Below, piece by piece: positions 14,293 through 14,800 of a stretch of DNA of 14,800 nt. Origin of the DNA: Gammaproteobacteria bacterium. GTDB lineage: Bacteria > Pseudomonadota > Gammaproteobacteria > Steroidobacterales > Steroidobacteraceae. The stretch spans positions 1 through 14,800 of the forward strand of contig JADLDF010000540.1 of NCBI GenBank assembly GCA_020846815.1, read 5' to 3'. Within the stretch, counting starts at the first letter, position 1. The number at the start of each line of letters is the position of its first letter. The notes beneath the pieces were generated by a model. The model worked only from the letters and a program-made list of their open reading frames with translations, did no database searches and was not told the origin of the DNA. Position numbers and translations under genes: made by a program.

Positions 14293-14411
14293 ACCCTGAC
14301 AGTGACCTACTCTAGCGTTGCAACAGGCAAAACTACCATCGGCGCAGAGCGTTTTCACTTCCGAGTTCGAAATGGGATCGGGTGGTTCCCGCTCGCTATG
14401 GCCGTCAGGGA
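14293..14411 (-). rRNA. rrf: 5S ribosomal RNA
   Basis: On the minus strand the sequence starts TCCCTGACGGCCATAGCGAG, contains the universal CCGAACTC-like core (here TTCGAACTCGGAAGTGAAA) and GCGCCGATGGTAGT, and ends GTCAGGGT, which pairs with the 5' CCCTGAC to close the terminal helix. The 119-nt length is normal. It is the last gene of the operon, with the terminator immediately downstream. The exact ends are set from the terminal helix and may be off by 1-2 bases. Confidence 0.96.
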
Positions 14412-14563
14412 ATCTCTTTCGCAGCGAACGAATGCACCTCGAGGGTTCATTCGGCCGCCGCCGGTCCGGAAGTTTTTGAGACGACGCGTGTCGCGTTCAC
14501 GATCAAATGTCTGATGAACGATGCTCCATCGCACCACCAAGCCATCAAACTGCTTGGGGTTAT
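14412..14563 (-). other. 23S-5S internal transcribed spacer
   Basis: A 152-bp spacer with no tRNA cloverleaf. Near the 23S end a hairpin, CCAAGC/GCTTGG (14537-14557, 9-base loop), lies where processing stems are expected. The remainder is AT-richer than the protein-coding part of the window, with nothing further recognised. Confidence 0.8.

Positions 14564-14800
<237 letters not shown>

Noticed and set aside
14097..14315. Short plus-strand frame (72 codons) between the TetR gene and the rrn tail
   Set aside because: It passes through the strong terminator hairpin and into the 5S gene, and has no homology or good ribosome binding site.
14412..14563. Possible tRNA in the 23S-5S spacer
   Set aside because: No cloverleaf, T-loop or acceptor pairing could be found on either strand.

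Overview
The window is a very GC-rich stretch of bacterial chromosome ending inside a ribosomal RNA operon. The 5S and the 3' end of the 23S gene look gammaproteobacterial (the 23S 3' end resembles that of pseudomonads), and the fatty acyl reductase is of the Marinobacter type. I therefore infer a GC-rich gammaproteobacterium. A Nevskiales or Steroidobacterales-like lineage is only a guess.

Layout. (1) 1-1203: the 5' part of a patatin-like lipase gene (minus), divergent from a TPR-like protein gene (plus). (2) 1280-4875: a wax-ester locus. A wax ester synthase/diacylglycerol acyltransferase (WS/DGAT, minus) is divergent from a 661-residue two-domain, alcohol-forming fatty acyl-CoA reductase (FAR, plus). 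The 194-bp spacer between them carries a 17-bp direct repeat and a 12-bp palindrome. (3) 4983-5704: an exported monohaem cytochrome c overlapping a DUF4404 gene by 4 bp. (4) 5730-7301: a MenA-like UbiA prenyltransferase and, upstream on the same strand, an Hsp20 chaperone with a heat-shock-like promoter. (5) 7389-13078: a stress-gene block. It holds a fused APH-like kinase/P-loop NTPase (plus), then a minus-strand series (universal stress protein, LOG-family protein, universal stress protein in transcription order), then a divergent third universal stress protein (plus). (6) 13091-14044: a TetR-type regulator with an unusual 97-residue Arg/Ala/Pro-rich N-terminal extension partly built from a 45-bp tandem repeat. 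It lies 12 bp after the last universal stress gene and in the same frame. A 7+4+7 palindrome covers its stop codon. (7) 14250-14800: the tail of an rrn operon on the minus strand (23S 3' end, spacer, 5S, terminator).

How the parts may work together: FAR reduces fatty acyl-CoA to fatty alcohol and WS/DGAT joins that alcohol to a second acyl-CoA, so the pair is enough in principle to make storage wax esters. The rest is mostly stress and redox housekeeping: tandem-domain universal stress proteins, Hsp20, a quinone-type prenyltransferase and a c-type cytochrome. I see no CRISPR array, phage, transposase or toxin-antitoxin pair. The least-explained features are the structured spacer of the wax-ester locus and the extended TetR protein. 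There is no gene-free stretch longer than 300 bp.
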